The notes below the pieces were generated by a model. The model was not told the DNA's origin and ran no database searches. It saw only the letters and a list, made by a program, of their open reading frames with translations. Below are positions 61,551 through 64,000 of a DNA stretch of 64,000 nt, one piece after another. This DNA is from Sporopachydermia quercuum (lineage: Eukaryota > Ascomycota > Sporopachydermiomycetes > Sporopachydermiales > Sporopachydermiaceae): contig BCGN01000008.1 of assembly GCA_001599295.1 (NCBI GenBank), positions 992,001-1,056,000 on the forward strand, read 5' to 3'. Position numbers and translations under genes: made by a program. Position 1 is the first letter of the stretch. The number at the start of each line of letters is the position of its first letter.

Positions 61551-63798
61551 TTAAATTCAGAAGAAGTCAATGATGAACATATGTACGTAGAGTTTGGAGA
61601 TAACTGTCTTAAAAACCTTGGTTGAACTAGAATCATATAGAAGGATATAGAAGGAAGAAAGTGATATAATACGAGAAATGCAAGAACGTGAAAGAAGAAG
61701 TGACGACGAAACTAGTCAGTATTGATTCAGGTGAAATGATGTGCATCCAGTAGGTAAGTGAGCTGGTAAAAAGATAATGCACAATGTATGGAAATGGGCG
61801 TTTAGCCGAAAGATAGATTTATAGTAACAACCAGCAGATGTGATAGAATGTATAAAATACTTTAACTGAACCCAAATAATTTTAGCTATATAGATGTCTT
61901 ATAAACATTTAACCTATCCCCGGAGTATCAGATATATGAGATATTCATTGGTTGAGATGACGAATTGATACTCATTGAGGTTCCTCAAAAACCAAAGCGA
62001 AACATATAGTATTAGAGACTGAAGATCAGGTTTCATTTTGGGTTGAAATGAGATACGTTGTGTAAAACCTCATCTAAAAACTGATCCTGTGAACAGCATT
62101 GCAAACTTTTGTTGATTTTTTGATGCCATGGACTCTTCAGATTGTTTAAAACTTAAACTTTGCGGTACCAACTGAACTGATTGGGTTTATTCAGAATTGG
62201 TTGACATTATTTTGTCAACAACGTTAATTAGTTATTATTATACGAAAATATCCAGAAATTTGGGGATAAATCTAAGTATTGAGGCAGTCAAGAACTACAA
62301 ATAATAGTTCATTGATTTCAATTTACGAAACGCTAGTTACTTTTCTACTAGTAGACGGACAAGAGAAACTTGCTTGTATCCCTGGAAATTATACCGATCG
62401 TATAAGTTGTCTAATGGATTTTATCTTTAGTTTTTTCAATTGATTTATAATTATATATATACTTCGATTGTCAAATTTATGCTTCCTAGATATAGTAAGT
62501 AATGAACTTGAAAGATAAGGTTCAGAGTTGTTTGAATGATAAATTCAATTAGTTTCCACTTCTAACCGCCGTAAAATTATGAAGATGTCTGAAAATAGCT
62601 AAAAATAAATATTTTCTGCTCTAATTAAATGGGCACTTAGAAAAACGAAGACCTTACACACATACCGTATAAAAACAGTTTCATATAAAAGACTATGGAA
62701 CTTATTATAACTAAATATCAAAAGTCTTAGTTGTTATTATACTTTTAATTTTAAACTATTGCTGACTCTCTTCTCCGGCAATTGATCTTTGGTTTCGGCA
62801 ATGAAATAGAGTTTATCTTTGTGAAATTTAGAATAATCTTTCATACATCTACCCCAGGTTTGGTTTACTAATTGAATTCTTCTTTCGACAGAACTTTAAG
62901 TTAGTTTTTTCCTGGTCATGTGATGAATGTGATTGATCTTGTGACAAGAAAGAAAAAATGAAAAGATGTAAGACCACACAATCTATCACCATCCTCTAAT
63001 CATTCGTATCACCGTAAACGAATAAAATTTCAAAAATTATTTTAGACAAAACATGCATATTCGATTGGGGAACTTTTAAATCAACCTTGATGGAATAATT
63101 GACTAATGTTTTCTTGGTTTTAATGAAGAGCGCAAATTATCACTACCAATGAGATTTCGAACCAACATTTACTAACTACTATACATTGGTCTAACTTCTG
63201 AAGAGGGGATATCTATTTTGTGCTAAATTTTTTCCGTTCCACTAGGCAGCTGAAAGTTTTCAACAATATTATTATACTTTACTTTGGGTCTATCTTACTG
63301 AACTAAAATGACTTTTAAGTAGCTAATGACATCACCGATCAGGGCTAATGTTTTAATCTGATTTAATAGGACGAATAATTGAAAGACCTATCCAACGTTT
63401 CATATATAAATGAGTCATGATGAACGGAAGAAAGTGGTAAACATGTTGGCTATAAATGAAACTACCAACAAAAGTTACATCCTCATTGCTGAAGACAATG
63501 AACAATCCATAGATTAGAATATTGATAAGGCTCTGCGAAAACGTAATGAACTGCTTACAGAACGTAATACACATTTCATTCGCAGTGAAATCATACATGT
63601 CCCTAAATCTCGATGATGATAATCAAATATATATAGAAGAATAGCAACAAAGTAGGCACTAGTTAGCACATTCTGTATCTCGGATTCGATCAAGAACATT
63701 ATTGATGGATCACTTCAGTCTTTAATCTTTTTTCTTTTATACCAATTTCTTTTATTTTCCCGTCCTCTAGATTTACAATATTTAATTCTTTCTTCCTT

Positions 63799-63818
63799 TT
63801 TTTTTTTTTTTTTTTACA
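63799..63818 (+). repeat. Poly-T tract (about 20 bases)
   Basis: Homopolymer T run preceded by CTTCC-rich pyrimidine sequence, about 160 bases before the last ATG of the window. Typical of yeast promoter or leader DNA. Confidence 0.85.
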
Positions 63819-64000
63819 TAATACCATCCTTAACTACTTTGTTTTCCTTCTTGCACACTCTTCTTTACCATTATTGTTTATCAATCATTCTCAGTATTCG
63901 GTCGTTTTCTATACAATTAAGATTCAGTAAGCCTTCGGAACTTAACTANCTTAACTTTGCTTTCTCACCTACGCGAAATGGTCAATGAACCATTATGTTT

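Larger units (their letters stand above)
60830..64000. other. 3.1-kb gene-poor right end
   Basis: No frame above 81 codons and no recognisable domain. It contains the RIM4 promoter with a URS1-like site, a purine-rich tract, a long T tract and a stretch of very AT-rich sequence (about 61.8-63.8 kb). At the very end, after a pyrimidine-rich leader-like stretch, an ATG at 63978 opens a frame (MVNEPLCF...) that runs off the window; it could be the start of a gene but cannot be judged. Candidates for the rest are a long promoter or a regional centromere. Confidence 0.45.

Noticed and set aside
1-64000. Transposons, LTRs, virus-like elements, CRISPR arrays
   Set aside because: None seen: no reverse transcriptase, integrase, transposase or capsid-like frames and no long terminal repeats.

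Overview
This window is nuclear DNA of a budding yeast (Saccharomycotina). It is AT-rich, with compact single-copy genes. The short introns have GTAAGT or GTATGT-type donors and TACTAAC-like branch points, and the proteins match Saccharomyces cerevisiae families end to end. CTG is read as leucine: at least four CTG codons fall on leucines conserved with S. cerevisiae (STE23, BNI4, two in SMC6), so this is not a CUG-Ser clade species. Twenty-one protein genes are supported. Eight of them are spliced, with 12 introns in total, far more than S. cerevisiae would show. Isolated single N bases throughout look like masked ambiguous (perhaps heterozygous) positions. I saw no transposon, retroelement, tRNA, rRNA or CRISPR array.

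Layout, left to right. (1) 0-12 kb: a spliced short-chain dehydrogenase; a globin-domain protein ending in a CaaX box; BNI4 (septin-to-chitin-synthase scaffold); BUD2 (RasGAP of bud-site selection). The globin-BNI4 pair is also adjacent in S. cerevisiae (YNL234W-YNL233W). (2) 12-25 kb: NUP116-type GLFG nucleoporin, FUN30 remodeller (with a reading-frame break near its N-terminus), a drug/metabolite-transporter family membrane protein, and a CFEM cell-wall protein. (3) 25-39 kb: DPH5 (three exons), SMC6 (two exons), USO1 and a RAD59/RAD52-family gene. (4) 39-58 kb: ELP1/IKI3, VPS33, COX8, IDP1, a small spliced gene of unknown function, ATP10, a CCW14-type CFEM protein and STE23. (5) 58.5-61 kb: RIM4, a meiotic RNA-binding protein with five exons. 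After it come about 3.1 kb without a recognisable gene.

From SMC6 to STE23 the gene set merges two S. cerevisiae neighbourhoods: YLR383W-YLR396C on chromosome XII (SMC6, IKI3, STE23, CCW14, ATP10, COX8, VPS33) and YDL058W-YDL066W on chromosome IV (USO1, RAD59, IDP1). These are expected to be sister regions of the whole-genome duplication, so this genome appears to keep the unduplicated ancestral order. That also supports calling the Rad52-family gene RAD59.

Themes: polarity, septum and cell wall (BNI4, BUD2, two CFEM wall proteins), with SBF/MBF-type boxes ahead of BNI4 and BUD2; DNA repair and chromatin (FUN30, SMC6, RAD59); mitochondrial biogenesis (COX8, ATP10, IDP1); membrane traffic (USO1, VPS33); translation fidelity (DPH5, ELP1); meiosis (RIM4). 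Many apparent open frames begin with TTG/GTG. Where homology or an in-frame ATG allowed, I moved starts to ATG or added a 5' exon.
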